Shown here: in pieces, positions 33,621 to 45,769 of the stretch | How positions within the stretch are numbered: position 1 is the first letter of the stretch | Layout: every line of letters begins with the position of its first letter | Made by a program: the position numbers and the translations under genes | Source: Annulohypoxylon bovei var. microspora | Taxonomy: Eukaryota; Ascomycota; Sordariomycetes; Xylariales; Hypoxylaceae | NCBI GenBank assembly: GCA_022836615.1 | Contig: MU405216.1 | Coordinates: 186,001 to 250,000, forward strand | Length of the DNA: 64,000 nt | Direction: 5' to 3' | The notes under the pieces: model-generated | The model's database searches: none | Told to the model about the DNA's origin: nothing | The model's input: only the letters and a program-made list of their open reading frames with translations

Positions 33621-36600
33621 GAATGAAATTAGAGAGCGAAGCCTCCTGGACAATTCGTGATAATTTTAGTATGAAAGACTCCAAAACACAGGTAGACCTT
33701 GATAATTTGAATGCGACACTGTGATATTACAAGGAAATCTTCAATATGACTTCTCAGTTGAGTATGGGGTGAATGCTAGATAGATGGTACCTAAACTAGT
33801 ACTATTCTAGGGGAAGTTTCGTTAAACGGAAGGAAACTCGTTATATACCTACCTTTATGACCACACGGAGGTAAAGTACTTCATTTAATCTAATGATGTG
33901 TCTCTTACATGTTGGCAATCGCAAGTTTAGCCAGGTTTGTCCAATTATAGAAATTCGCTGTCAGTGTAACTTCCACTTTAGTTTGTATGCAAACACCCGT
34001 TAAATAACAAAGATTATTTCGTTTCTTACATGTCAGATGTAATGTTGGTCTAAGGTATTAGAGTCAATCTCTTAAGTTTGCATCATATATTTACTACCCA
34101 GGTGATAATACAATGCGATGCACTTGGTTGAACATCTCACTTGTCATATCTACCTAGGTACTTAGGTAGACAATTAATGAAATTTCGTATTTCTCTGCTG
34201 AGGTTTCACTAGGAAAGATCTTTATAACAGATAATATTTTAAGGTATTTGCTTTAATCTATTTGTCATAAGTGCGAAATCGTAGGTATCTAACCTAACAG
34301 CTCATGTTTGACAAAGAGACAACGAAGGGAAGGACTCTATGGATGTTACTAGGAGCTCTTAGCAGGTCTGAAATTCCGGAGGCTTCTTTCATTCTTAAAA
34401 AAAGTATCAAATTACCTGCTTTTAATATCTAGAAGTTCCATCCAAAAAGTGTACAGTTCCACCACCTTCCTTGCCGGAACCCGTCCACCCCGATCTTAGG
34501 TACCACTTTTAGCCCCGGGCCGGACCAGCGCTTTTTTTTTTAACCACCCGTTCGCCCTACTACTTTCCTCCCCCCATTCCTCTACTAATGTACATGTAGA
34601 AAATTATTTACCTTGAGTACTTACATAGGTATTGAAGGCAATAGGTCACGTAGCGTTTGCGTGTAATACCGTGTGATGTATTACGATCTTGTGGTTGTGT
34701 AAACGTACAAAAGTCCAGTTTCCAAACCCATGCCAAGCGTAGCCTTATATGGCACAAGCCACACAAAGCCACACAAAGCCACAAAGCTCCCTTTGACCAG
34801 TAAAACCCTTTTACTGCCAACAGGTATATTCTACTTTAAATATGGAGTGACGGGTGGGAGGGAGCACATGAAAGAACGTCGGTTACCTTTAGTTCCTTAA
34901 ATTTTGCCTATTATTTAGGTAGGTACCTATTGTCTTAACATGATTCAGTGGTAGCTAGCGCCACTATGCCCCTCCAGTCTGCTGCAGGGTTTGTCCCAAC
35001 TTGTCCGGGCTTAGTGTCAAATTCCGTACGAACAGATTGACAGTTCTAGACACAGGTGCTCTTCTATTCACGTTTCTTATGCGGCGAATGTCAGTTGAGC
35101 TCAGAGGAGGGTTGAGGTTGGCCCTCGGGTTAAGTGATAGAATTGATTTCTGGCCGCTTATTAATCACAATTTAACCCCTCCCCCACCTGAACGCCATAG
35201 TTACGGGACGGTCCGATGCTCTCGGTCCGCAGGTAGTACTTTCTATCGAGGTGTAGTTCTTTCCCTCAATTAACACAAGAAGGCGGACGATAACCTATAT
35301 TTTACAATTAATCTTTCATGAAACCTCATAGTCACCAAAAACATAAATGTATGAATTATACAAGCTTTAAACTTTTAGAATTTGGCGATAGGGATACCGA
35401 GGTTGATCCTGCTACGGTCGCAAGTTAACCAACTCCGCCGTCTTGGCCACCCAATAGCCCTTATCAACGTAGCTGTCTGCCCTAGATTATAGCGGTTAAC
35501 CAGCTAAATTCTAGCGCAGAGATCACCTCCAGCATGATTGAATCTGAAGCATAGGTACTAGCTTGGGGCTAATACAATACCGATTGGTTGCTGATCCAAT
35601 CGCGCAAACTCTGTGCTAGAAGCGTATCTAGCTTGTTCAGCAATTCTAGCTATGTACCCCCAAGGAGAAATTTATAAATATCATAAGAGGAGAAAAGTTT
35701 CACTAACGACTTTGTTTGCAAAATTCATAGTGTATATAATATATTAGCGAAGAATTTCTCAGCCATGAAATCTTAGGCTCGAAGATTGAGCATCTAGGTG
35801 ATTGATGAGAAGGAAATGAAATGTGAAGTTCAGCACGATAAAAATGCGACGAAAAGGGGCAGTATCTAAGTACCTTAGTGCCCCCTTTTCTTGCGCAATT
35901 ATGTAAGCCACCAATTGCTAGGTACCTAGGTAGGCTTCATCCACGGATTCTTGAAACGTGATTTTGCAGCCCTTCAATAATAACTACTTAGGTAGGTACC
36001 TATATTCATGCCCGCCCTTGCGAGTATACTCTAGACGGAAATTGAAATTATTGTCCGCCCTAGTCCGGCTCTTCGAATCCGCATGGCAAAATGGAGTCAA
36101 ACTAAGTGCCCCATGTCTTAATGCTACTATGTGTAGTACTATCCCCTACTTACCCATATAGGTAAGTAACACATGCTAAGGCGGGTAATAAATGCTGGTT
36201 GTGTAACGCAGGGGATAACCTTTTATGCAGTTCAATACAATAGCATTAACACATAGGGCACTTAATCTAACTCCCTTTTAGCACGGTTTATTCTAGTCGG
36301 CCTGTTATAGTATAGCTACTTCTAGAAAATCGAATTGCTCTAAAATCTTGGTAGGCAACACTGTTCCTCGTGGGTCTGACCTAGATTTCCCGGTCTGTCT
36401 TCTAGCAGCTCCAAGCAATATCTACCTCTGAGAGGATCCTGATGCTGTCCACGTCGACGAGGCATGCACCTACGTGAAATTTATCCGAGTCATGGGGCAA
36501 TTTGCTGGCAATTTGTGAGACATATTCTATAAACGCGTTGTGATCGCGGGGCGCAATGGCGGGGTGAGTTTTCTAATCCATGGATGGCATCTTCAGCAAT

Positions 36601-37346
36601 GGAATGTTATTATGGAACAGTTGTAATAAAACAGTGCGGTTTCAACCTGCTTAATTAAAACTTATTTACTTATGAGCACAGATTGTTACGTATAATCCAT
36701 TATAAGATATATAACCTAATAAAATGCACTTTAGTTACATACGTGACTAAATAAAATCCTTCCTGAACAGGCGATTTATCGCAAGGTGTTTCCCCATTGA
36801 ACTCTATGCCGTGATGCTGTTGGCCATGGCTGTACGGGATTTAAAATGACGTTGAACTCTCAGCCGCACTCTGCTGACCGACTCCCGCAGGAGTTGAGAC
36901 TTGACTCGGAGCTTTTCAATTTTACTTTCACGTCGATCATGACTAGGTATCTGACACCTCAGTAGGGCGACGCGACACGGCAGCATCGTAGACTGCGCCT
37001 CAGCGTGTTGCTGACGTTACTGCGCAAGAAATTGCCTGCCCATCGGTTGACTACCTAGGGCTAGATATGGGGTTTATCTGGTATTTGGCTACCAGAACAC
37101 AACAGGTACGAACGCCCCAAGTTACCCAGGAAGGTAAAAAGGCTTTTATTAGCAATGCTGTCGGAGAATAGTCTCGAATAGATGGAATTGCCGACATAAA
37201 CTACCTACATGTAAACTCTCATCGTGTCTAAGCTATGGATCTGAAAACTACTTATATGTCTCAGTCTCTCACCCTCCTGTCAAGATTCTGCTATCAAGAG
37301 ACCATAGTATCAATTTCCAATCAACAACTCACAATAATCCGACACC
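33621..37346. other. Gene desert, 3.7 kb
   Basis: The largest gap in the window. No coding sequence was recognised. It holds several CTAGGTAGGTACC motifs (34151-34170, 34915-34930, 35918-35935, 35987-36001), a 10-bp tandem repeat at 34751-34790 and long AT-rich stretches. A tRNA-like fragment near 35410-35455 does not form a complete tRNA. The two ends are promoters of the Argonaute and the S28 peptidase. Confidence 0.6.
34751..34790 (+). repeat. 10-bp tandem repeat, about 3-4 units
   Basis: Units of ACACAAAGCC repeat with small changes (GGCACAAGCC, ACACAAAGCC twice, then ACAAAGCTCC). It is a short minisatellite in the gene desert. Confidence 0.7.
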
Positions 37347-38780
37347 ATGTCAAGTTCTTTCCTTTTCTTGATCGCAGCGGTCTTGGGGCTGGGAAAAGCT
37401 TATACTACTACTTCGGAGTGTGACTACAAATGGATAACTCAGCCTATTGATCACTTCGGCATCACCAACGGGACCTTCCAGCAACGCTACAGCGTCTTCG
37501 ATGAATTCTACAAGCCGGGCGGTCCTATTATGTTCTTCCAGGGTGAGGAGAGTTGGTACCTTGACTGTGCCAACACGACTGTCATGTACGAGTATGCCAA
37601 ACAGCTTGGCGGGCTTGCCGTTTCTTTAGAGCATCGCTATTTTGGCCAGAGCCTTCCGTTCGGACAGGCTTCTCACACCCCCAGCAACATGAAGTATCTC
37701 ACCCTCGACAATGTCATGGCAGATGCCGTCTCATTTATTGAACATATCAAAGAGGCCAACAACGGTGCTTCCGACAGTAAGGCCATAGTTGCTAGCGGCT
37801 CCTACGGCGGATTCCTCTCGGCAGCGTTCCGTTTGAATCATCCTGATACCTTTTTCGGATCCCTCGCCGCCGCAGGACCTGTCAAGGCTTTCTCTAACAG
37901 CAGCGATCCCGAAACATACAACTGGTGGAGATGGGTTAATCGGATTTATCTCGACCGCTCTAAGGAGGCCGCTGACAAGATCCAGAATGCCTTCACTGTC
38001 CTGCAAAAGCGTCTCCAGGTAACAAACGGTGGAGGTGTGAGTTTGAAAGAGGAGCTCGGTCTCTGCTCTGCCCCTTCTCCAAACGATACAGTTGGCAATA
38101 TCCAGCTCGTTACGGACTTAACTAATGTGTATTCATTCGCCACTGAGCTTAACTATCCTACCGTCCAGCTCGGTCGGAATCCAGTTGAGAACCCAGTAGA
38201 CAAGATCATTGAGATTACCTTAGCAGAAACAGATCCTATACAGGTTTTGAACAAGACATTCTGGCTTTGGTTTGGAGCTCCGGGCCCGTCTAACGCTCCA
38301 TGCTTCAACCATACGGATCCCAGTTTCATTCTGAAAGGCGTTCCACTCATCGAAACAAAGCCATTTAACTATATCACCTGCAATTATGTCCCTCTGGCGT
38401 CGTCCAATATCCCAGAAGGGACTATCTTCCCTGCTGCCCCCACAACATCCGACTACGTACCCCAGTCCTGCAAGCTCCAGTACGGCATTACGCCAATGAC
38501 GCAGGAAGACATATTTCGACGGTACCACTTTTCTCCTGATGAGATCAAGAACTCGACACGAATCATCTGGTCGAACGCAGAGTACGACCCAACGGCTTCG
38601 GTCAGCGTTGATTATCTTCCTCTCTCAACCGACGTGTGCGCCTCAAGGATGATAATGACGAGCAACATAGCTCACAGGGAAGATTTGTTTCTGCCCGGCC
38701 CGAATGACAGCTTGACTCTCACACAGCTGCGTAATAAGGAGTTGCAGATATTCAGAGAATGGTTACAGCATTGTCCATGA
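37347..38780 (+). CDS. Secreted serine peptidase, S28 (prolyl carboxypeptidase-like)
   Basis: A 477-residue intronless peptidase with a signal peptide (MSSSFLFLIAAVLGLGKA). The family begins with WITQPIDHFG, and the N-terminal alpha/beta part has GGPIMFFQGEESW and LEHRYFGQSLPF. The nucleophile is in VASGSYGGFLSA (Ser152). The acid is in SNAEYDP (Asp414) and the histidine in SNIAHREDL (His443), giving the Ser/Asp/His triad in the usual order. S28 enzymes release residues after proline and, in fungi, are secreted acid peptidases active on proline-rich protein. About ten N-glycosylation sequons are present. It would act outside the cell in nutrition. No cluster context. Confidence 0.93.
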   Translation: MSSSFLFLIAAVLGLGKAYTTTSECDYKWITQPIDHFGITNGTFQQRYSVFDEFYKPGGPIMFFQGEESWYLDCANTTVMYEYAKQLGGLAVSLEHRYFGQSLPFGQASHTPSNMKYLTLDNVMADAVSFIEHIKEANNGASDSKAIVASGSYGGFLSAAFRLNHPDTFFGSLAAAGPVKAFSNSSDPETYNWWRWVNRIYLDRSKEAADKIQNAFTVLQKRLQVTNGGGVSLKEELGLCSAPSPNDTVGNIQLVTDLTNVYSFATELNYPTVQLGRNPVENPVDKIIEITLAETDPIQVLNKTFWLWFGAPGPSNAPCFNHTDPSFILKGVPLIETKPFNYITCNYVPLASSNIPEGTIFPAAPTTSDYVPQSCKLQYGITPMTQEDIFRRYHFSPDEIKNSTRIIWSNAEYDPTASVSVDYLPLSTDVCASRMIMTSNIAHREDLFLPGPNDSLTLTQLRNKELQIFREWLQHCP

Positions 38781-39175
38781 TACCTTATAGGTAGGTAGGT
38801 ACCTACTTAGGCATGAAATCGGAGGTCACTATAGGTCGTATCACGACTTGGTATTTAGGGGGATTGAATTAGGATAATGTTAACCTAGATAATTTATTAT
38901 AGAATCCTTTCTTACCTATGTGTATTAGTAATATCAACCTCTAGTTAGAACTTCGATTTTTATATGCTACTTCAATTCGAACGCGCAAGTGGCATGTAAA
39001 GCTTTATCTTATTCAGCCAAAACTTATTAAAAATACTAGTTCCTATTAAGCTAGTGTCTCTTGCTAAATCAATCCAGTCCTCGGTATTTTAATTTCCTAC
39101 TATTCATGACCTTGTCTAATAGACCACACACTAACTCCAACTATCTGCCTGGCGTATGAAAACCGCCCATTGTTC
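38781..39175. other. Intergenic between convergent genes
   Basis: A 395-bp spacer with a GTAGGTAGGTACCTAC motif at about 38788-38808 just after the peptidase stop. No coding signal. Confidence 0.6.
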
Positions 39176-39948
39176 TTATGAATTAAGCTCGAAGGGTCCC
39201 ACATTATGGGAAATCGCCGGCGTCTCTGAAGTAGTCGACTTCAAGGGTTTTTCTTTTTGCTGCTGCCTTGTCTTCTTGCGCCTAAAATAGAAACCAGCAA
39301 AACATATCACCGCTAGCCCTACTATACCGACCGAAATTCCAATCCCAGCCTTCGCTCCGATGGTGAGTTCACCGGAATCTTCTCGAGTGGCTTGTTGTCC
39401 ACTTTGTGTGGGAGTAAATGTACTAGTTGATGATGTAGTAATATTTAGGACTTTCGATGTCGTAGTAGGAATCGTGGTACTTGCGCTACTCACAACGGAC
39501 TCGTCGGTGATGTTGAAGAACGATGAGATAGCCTGTGGATATGAAATGTTCCCCTGTCGCGAACTGTCCCCTTCAAACATCCAAAAAAAGAACACATTTG
39601 ACGTCGTCAAATTAAAGTCGTATATTTGTACTATCCAGTCAAACTCGGTTGCTGCGTTATTTAGTGTCTCTTAAGGAAATGAAACGTTTAGTTACAGCAT
39701 GGGACAGAAAGATGGTAGACATGCTCGTACTCACGGAACACTATTGGTCCAAGTTCTGCCCAACCTCCCTCTAAAGCCTGATTCCAAAGAGCGATAGAGT
39801 AATTTGCGAACTTCGTTTGAAATTGGATGGTTTGTATGTCACCAACTCTCCACGTAACTTGTTCTGATGGGGGGTTTGAAAATTGCCCGAGATAATATCC
39901 AAGGACTAATGGTGCTGTTGTGATAATAATAATAATGGAAGTCAACAT
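39176..39948 (-). CDS. Single-pass membrane protein, Ser/Thr-rich, sensor-like
   Basis: A 235-residue protein. The exons are 39948-39735 and 39669-39176 (intron 65 nt, GTGAGT donor). It has an N-terminal signal (MLTSIIIIITTAPLVLG), an extracellular part with VTWRVGDIQTIQF and WNQALEG, a Ser/Thr-rich stalk (SSASTTIPTTTSK onward), one membrane segment (IGISVGIVGLAVICFAGFYF) and a basic cytosolic tail (RRKKTRQQQK). This layout is typical of fungal surface glycoproteins with a short beta-sandwich ectodomain. Function is unknown. The gene is divergent from the GT25-like gene, with about 600 bp between starts. The start at 39948 is chosen because it begins the signal sequence. Confidence 0.8.
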
Positions 39949-40545
39949 ATCGAGATTGATAAATTTATGACAAGTATAAATTATTCGTGGATTTGACACA
40001 ACAATAATAGCTATGGTCGATTTGGATCATGTCAAAATTTAGTTAAAGCCACGAGAAACTATTCCGATTTAACCAATGCCTTACGCTAAAGGAGATTTGA
40101 AAATATAAGCCTTAACAGGTACCTACCTATACAATATTAATACGCACGTAAGTATTGGCAAAACGTTTCGGTCTTACCAACCTCATCCGATAAATGGTTT
40201 TCGTCGTGCCGGATTCCAATTAAAAATAAATTGGCTGTGTAGTCGTACAACTTCAAAACCTCTTCAAGATTCGTCATCATATACTATCCAAGATGCGTCA
40301 TCATATGCTCTCCAAGCGTCCGTATCCACCCTAATTGGATAAAGATAGGTAGCCACAATTTATGTAGCTTCTCGGAAGAGCCCTCCTTAGGTTGAATGAT
40401 CTGCCTTCCGTGTGATAAGTATTTTACTTAGGTACCTAGGTAGGTAAATATTATTGTCTTCCTAATAACATAACTCACCTATTTTTCTTTTCATCTACAA
40501 CTTGAACTTTTTCAATAATTGGATTTTTCATGTGTTATTTTCATA
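39949..40545. other. Divergent intergenic region
   Basis: About 600 bp between the membrane protein and GT25-like genes. It contains GTACCTACC near 40119 and GGTACCTAGGTAGGTA at 40430-40445. No coding signal. Confidence 0.6.
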
Positions 40546-41827
40546 ATGGCTATTCGACACTCGTTAACACGAGTGACTTATGCGGTTATGATTATTTGTA
40601 TTTCCTCATTGATATATTTCCGTTTAGCACGGCCTTTCCTAAATAGAGGCTATTATGATAAATTTATGGATGATATTAGAAATAGTACGCTTGGTGTGAG
40701 TTTCAGATGTCAATTCCATCTTTCAACTAGAAAGCTAATATTATTATCGCGTAGTTCCAGGAGATCATCGTAGTCGGCCTACCGTCGCGTACAGATCGCC
40801 GTGATGGCATGTCATTACAAGCCGCCCTTAGCGACACGGAAATAAGATTCGTTGATGGGGTAAGTGGAAAGGATATGCCAAATAAAGCTATTCCTACAAC
40901 ATCTCAACATGAAAGGATGAATGATGCTTCTTTGGGCTCTTGGCGCGCGCATATGAATGCCATCCAAGAGTATGAACTGATCACCCCAATAATTCCTCAC
41001 TGGCTTACGAGCAATTCAGAGTTGTTCGAAGGAACTTAACTTCCGCTTTAATTCTTGAAGATGACGTAGATTGGGACATCAGGATCAAGCACCAATTGCA
41101 AGATTTTGCACTATCTACTCGAGCTCTCATACAGCCCATAGCTGGGGCCTCACAGTTATATGCAGATCCAACCTATCCAGCTCCATCTATAAATTCGCCT
41201 GGTTCGGTCCCTGACTTTTCATTCGACTATCTCCCATACACAGAAACTCCTACGACCTCGCCGTACGGGGACGGCTGGGATCTCCTTTGGATTGGACACT
41301 GCGGTATGCACTTTCCGTTCAACGACAATCCGGTCTTACCTAAGGGGCGAGTAATCCATTCAAATGACCCGTCGGTTGCACAGAAACGATATTTATGGAC
41401 CCTCAACATCCCTTTCACGTTAAAGGAGAACTACGCCGAGCATACGCGAGCTGTCCATCATGTGCAGGAGGGTGTATGTTCACTCGGATATGCAATAAGC
41501 CAAGAAGGCGCAAGAAAACTTCTGTACGAAGTAGGCCTTAAGGATCTTACGGATGGCTTCGATATTCTTCTTCGGTTCTTCTGCGAAGGCGCTAAAGGGC
41601 GGAGACATCACAATTGCCTGACAGTCCAGCCAGCACTTTTCCATCACCATCGCGCAGCTGGTCCTCTTAGCGCTTCCAGTGATATTGGAGACCATGGGGA
41701 TGGTTTGAGAGACAAGAGTTTGACTGACATGGTAAGATGGAGCGTAAGACTAAACGCTGATGTACTATTAGAGGGCAGCAAAGAGATCGTTGATCAATAC
41801 CCTGATATTGATGAGACGGAGACATAA
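40546..41827 (+). CDS. GT25-like glycosyltransferase, type II membrane protein
   Basis: A 388-residue protein. The exons are 40546-40695, 40761-40969 and 41020-41827 (introns 65 and 50 nt). A short cytosolic N-terminus is followed by one hydrophobic anchor (TYAVMIICISSLIYF), so the enzyme should face the Golgi lumen. The catalytic domain opens with EIIVVGLPSRTDRRDGM, and after the second intron has LILEDDVDWD (about 131-138), the acidic sugar-nucleotide/metal site of GT25 (LPS-glycosyltransferase-like) enzymes. GWDLLWIGHCG and GYAISQEGARKLL are further conserved stretches. It probably transfers a hexose to a protein or lipid; donor and acceptor are unknown. It lies next to Ser/Thr-rich surface proteins but a link is speculative. 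Confidence 0.88.
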
Positions 41828-43258
41828 TTATTCGGTAGAATGAAAGAAGGTTCTGAATTCCAATAAATAGGATTTAAGTACTGGATCATATTCAAAATGA
41901 TAGTGAAATTGTCTGAATGACGCTTACGTAACCAGCCCTTTAGCCCCTTTTACGAGCTTAGTCAGCTTTAGTACATGACCTACCTACATGATGTTCGTAA
42001 AGTTTTTCGTTGTTTAACAGAAATCAGCGCCAAGCTTCGGAGGTCGAGGGTTATTAGATGGGAGTACGTAACGAAATAGATAGTTTCGGTGTTGGGTGTG
42101 CGTGATGTGCCACATGGGGCGTAAATGGTAAGATTATTTGCGAGTCTTACAATAGTTGAGGAGTATGAAACTCGTGATGAGCATCTCACGCTGCGAAGTG
42201 AACGAAAATAAAATGAAATAGAAAAGCGCCTTGCGCATCGCCAACGTTTTGATGGTGTGTATGACAGACCCACTTATGTGCCCTCACATCGCTATGGTCA
42301 TAGTAGGCTGAATGGCAATCGTAGTTTCAGACTTTTCTCTTGGAAATATCACAGAGATGGACATATCTTCCAAGGATACAATAATCATGTATTTCTGAGA
42401 AGTGAGAGAGGGTAGTGATTAAGACAGGTAGAAGTTGAGAATAGACTTCGCTAGTATTAACTTAACTTCTATTTGAAGGACTTCAATGTTGGGGTCAAGG
42501 CCCCTTTATATCCACAAATAAAAGCTACTACCCGTCCGCCACTAGCTGTTCTGAATCATCTCCACTCTTTCTCCCCCACATCAAAATACCCAGCTGAATA
42601 AAATAAAGGGTAAAAACTTCGGGGCCGAGATTGAAATCTCACGCATTTCTCTTATATGCCGTAATACGGGATGGGACCTCGGATGCTTCATGGTGAGCAC
42701 CCTTACAGCTCCGTCAACTGATGATGCTTTACCGATAGCTGACTTCCGTCATTGTGTTGAAAAGGTTTATTTGACGTCTTGGCACTGAGAAACGTGCGAT
42801 GATTCTAAATTATTGATAGTGGAGTTATGCATCTTCCCGGAATCCTACGTACCCTTTTCCTGGTAGCCAGCAATATGGCTCATGCGAAAGACGATAATCA
42901 TGATAATACAAGTGACTGAAAACTAAATCATTATAAATAATTAAAAAGACTACCGATTCCAAGCACCTTGTATGCCTGTCTTGGACACCGCTTCTCAGCT
43001 GTCTGGCTGCGGTTTCAAAGACTGTGATATATTAGTAATGTGCTTTCAGAAGGATTTTTGGCAATGTCGCACAAGGGTTACACGGCACAAGCACTCATAA
43101 TCACCGTATTAAACACGAATCATCTAACATCTTGGCACACAAGGATGACGGATCCTAATACGTGAGACCTCGGATATTTAGTAAAGGTACGCGCGCCTTT
43201 CATACTTTTCCCGACCTTTGATCTGGTCAATGTTATCATATCTAACTCTCTTCTTGCA
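41828..43258. other. Intergenic, 1.4 kb
   Basis: No recognisable gene. The 97-codon frame at 41980-42273 (minus) has no domain and no intron logic. It contains an ACCTACCTACATG element near 41980. Confidence 0.55.
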
Positions 43259-44154
43259 ATGACAACATCGACGCCGACGCTGACGTTGGTAGATTCCTGG
43301 ACACCTACTCAGTCAGGATGCCTTAGAACAGATGACTACTGGATCTGGGATTATCAAACTGCCTTTGACCAGCGAACAGTTCTAGGAGGCCCAGCGCAGA
43401 TCACGAATTGCCTTCCCTCTTCTTGGGGTGGAAATGTCACATACGTGGGGACAGGATGCCCTCCCATGTACACATCTGCCTGTCAAGGCACAAACTCGGC
43501 AGCAGTGGTGACATGTTGCCCTTGGTATGCTTATTGAAAAAATTCGAATGTGCACAATTAATATGATTTCATCTTCCAGGGCATATTCATTCGCATGCGA
43601 ACCTCAATCATCTCCCGGGGTCCGCCATGCCGAGAGTTTTCGCTGTGTATCGCAAGAGTCTAACGGTAATACTATAACTGTTACGCGAACATCCATCTTA
43701 GCTAATTCGCTAGCTACCGAGACGAGGGTGGAGTCTACGGCCTTCCACCTATTCGCATTAGCAATCGTGTACTCGACACCAGTTAGTTGATCTTTTCCTC
43801 CGATCATTGAGACGAACTAACCAAAAAAATCAGGCTTCAACATCAATAACTAGCTCTGCAACCGGGACATCGTCTCAAGACAACCCCTCTGCAACGGGGG
43901 CATCGCCTCAAGACAATTCCTCTGCTCTCAGTCCTGGTCAGGCCGCAGGTGTTGGAGCCGGCGTCGGAGTTGGGGTCATCTTGTTGGTATCTATTATAGC
44001 CTTTTTCCTGTGGAGACGCAGGGCGTTATCCAAACACACTGAGAATACACAGAGTGTAGCTCAATATACTAATTACCCCGTGCCCCCGAAGACCCCGAGG
44101 GAGCTACCTACCATTAGTGCGCTATCAGAACTAGACGCTATGTCCTCTAGATAG
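43259..44154 (+). CDS. Cys-containing, Ser/Thr-rich single-pass membrane protein
   Basis: A 262-residue protein. The exons are 43259-43524, 43580-43781 and 43834-44154 (introns 55 and 52 nt; donors GTATGC and GTTAGT). The ectodomain is short, with several cysteines and the block YVGTGCPPMYTSACQGT then CCPWAYSFACEP. A Ser/Thr-rich linker follows with two near-identical units (SATGTSSQDNPSATGASPQDN). The membrane segment GVGAGVGVGVILLVSIIAFFLW is followed by RRR and a proline-containing tail. There is no obvious cleavable signal, so the membrane segment may serve as the anchor. The layout matches a common ascomycete family of unknown function. A role in surface sensing is inference. Confidence 0.78.
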
Positions 44155-44609
44155 GTGTAGATTTTACTATGTTCAGACATGTACACTAGGGGCTCACGAA
44201 TTGAAGCGATTTGACGCAGCTAGCTGGGTGCGCAAATGAGGAAAAGGGGTTACACCACAGGACAGTACCCCGAGTCTGAGATTACGAGACAACTTAATAA
44301 GTACAATTAAAGTTCACTTATCTACATAGATAATTTTATGTATCGTTTAATGTTTATATCATTTAAAGAGTGTATGTAACCTTTTACGTGGATACCATTT
44401 TCATCATGATGTAAGGAATGTTCTCGCCAACCCCTATTTCCATTGGAACCCCTTATTTGCAGCCACAATGCATTATCCACCTCCTTGCCACTTTACCGTG
44501 AACTGGCCGTGACATGTAGAAAGGAGAAAGGCCAATGGTAGGAGTCAAACTCTTTTCTCGTGTTGTGTTGCGCCCTCCGACATTTCCGTACAGGAAGACA
44601 CCGTAACTT
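44155..44609. other. Intergenic between convergent genes
   Basis: A 455-bp 3'-to-3' spacer between the membrane protein and the small secreted protein. No coding signal. Confidence 0.6.
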
Positions 44610-44869
44610 TTATTGGCATAAATAACAACCACAGCCCTCATTTTCAAAGCAAAGACCATTGCAGCACGCGTTTACATCCATCGTGCAGTCAGCTAAGTAA
44701 TCGCAATGTTAGCAACAGACACGTATGCCAGTCCTTAGATAAGTTATTAAGATAACTTACCACCTGAAGCCAGGCATCTTGGCTCGAGAGGGAGTAACAG
44801 GTCAGATCCTGCCGGCATGGCAGATGCTATGGTGAAGAGGGTAGCGATGATAACTAGCGAGAACTGCAT
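44610..44869 (-). CDS. Small secreted cysteine-rich protein (63 aa, 8 Cys)
   Basis: A two-exon gene too short for ordinary ORF scans: 44869-44761 and 44692-44610, with a 68-nt intron carrying a GTAAGT donor, a GCTAAC branch site and a TTAG acceptor. The signal peptide is MQFSLVIIATLFTIASA. The mature part has eight cysteines spaced C-x6-C-x6-CC-x3-C-x5-C-x1-C-x2-C, ending shortly before a TAA. This resembles knottin or effector-like spacing, but no family can be named. The ATG lies just downstream of a CTAGGTAGGTAG motif. A role outside the cell (effector-like or antimicrobial) is possible and unproven. Confidence 0.75.
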
Positions 44870-45769
44870 TTTTTCTAGGTAGGTAGTTGATGAAGATGAT
44901 CTGTTTATATAGGTGTGTGTAGGTTTTGATTACTTGATACAGAACGGATTATCTTGGAGAACGATGTACCAGAAGTTACTGAGAAGTGAGAAACAGAATG
45001 TCTTAAATAATGCTGAGGACGACACTTCCTTACCTACCCAGGCGGCGGCAGGCTAGTCACCTTTTCTCAACCCAGTTCAGTTCCTTCTAACTAACATATT
45101 TTCCGCAATTACCTATTCACTTGCGTGAGCTCCTATTCTATCACAAAGCTTAACCCCTCATTTTTAGTAGTTCCTTCCGCCATTGATCGCATCGCAAAGC
45201 AGTGATGAGTTGTTTTTCCCGCCGACGTACTCGCAGTTATCATTTTAGGTTACCAGCTATACGAAAGCCGCCATGGGGCTTTTGTAAAGTCAAAACCTGC
45301 GGTTCAAGATACCGTACTACCAACAATCAAGATTACGTAATAACTCTTGCCTCCATGTAGTGTATTATTCCAGGTCTCCCCCCCCTAATTAATGCAACTC
45401 CTTTTGTACTTTTTGGACTCTGTGTGCAGACCACTACCAGTCAAGGGGATATCCTTAACAGTTGGGTAGTTCAGCTGCGATGCAGTTACAAAGCTGTTAC
45501 TGATGTTTATATGCATCCTCCAATGTTATGCGCATATTTTAGAAAGAATTAAAGCCTGCCTACTATAGGTAGTATGGTGCTCGCATAGGAAAGCATTTTA
45601 CGATAGGTAACACACCAAGCTTGGTAATCACAGTTTAGCGATCTGCATGATATCTTTTGTCTTCATACTAACATATCCGGCGAAGGATTAAATCTCTCAT
45701 TTTCTACTATTGAAAACATCTAGTCGTCTCAAATGCTCATCACATTAGCTTCATTGCATCCCTTTTCCA
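44870..45769. other. Intergenic, 0.9 kb
   Basis: This is the promoter of the small secreted protein and the 3' flank of the OPT gene. No coding signal was found. Confidence 0.55.

Noticed and set aside
35410..35455. tRNA-like fragment (minus strand GGTTAAC and a GGTTGATCC-like piece)
   Set aside because: The arms cannot be folded into one cloverleaf and the T-loop lacks the invariant bases.
41980..42273. 97-codon minus-strand frame
   Set aside because: Arg/Ser-rich with no domain and no splice logic.
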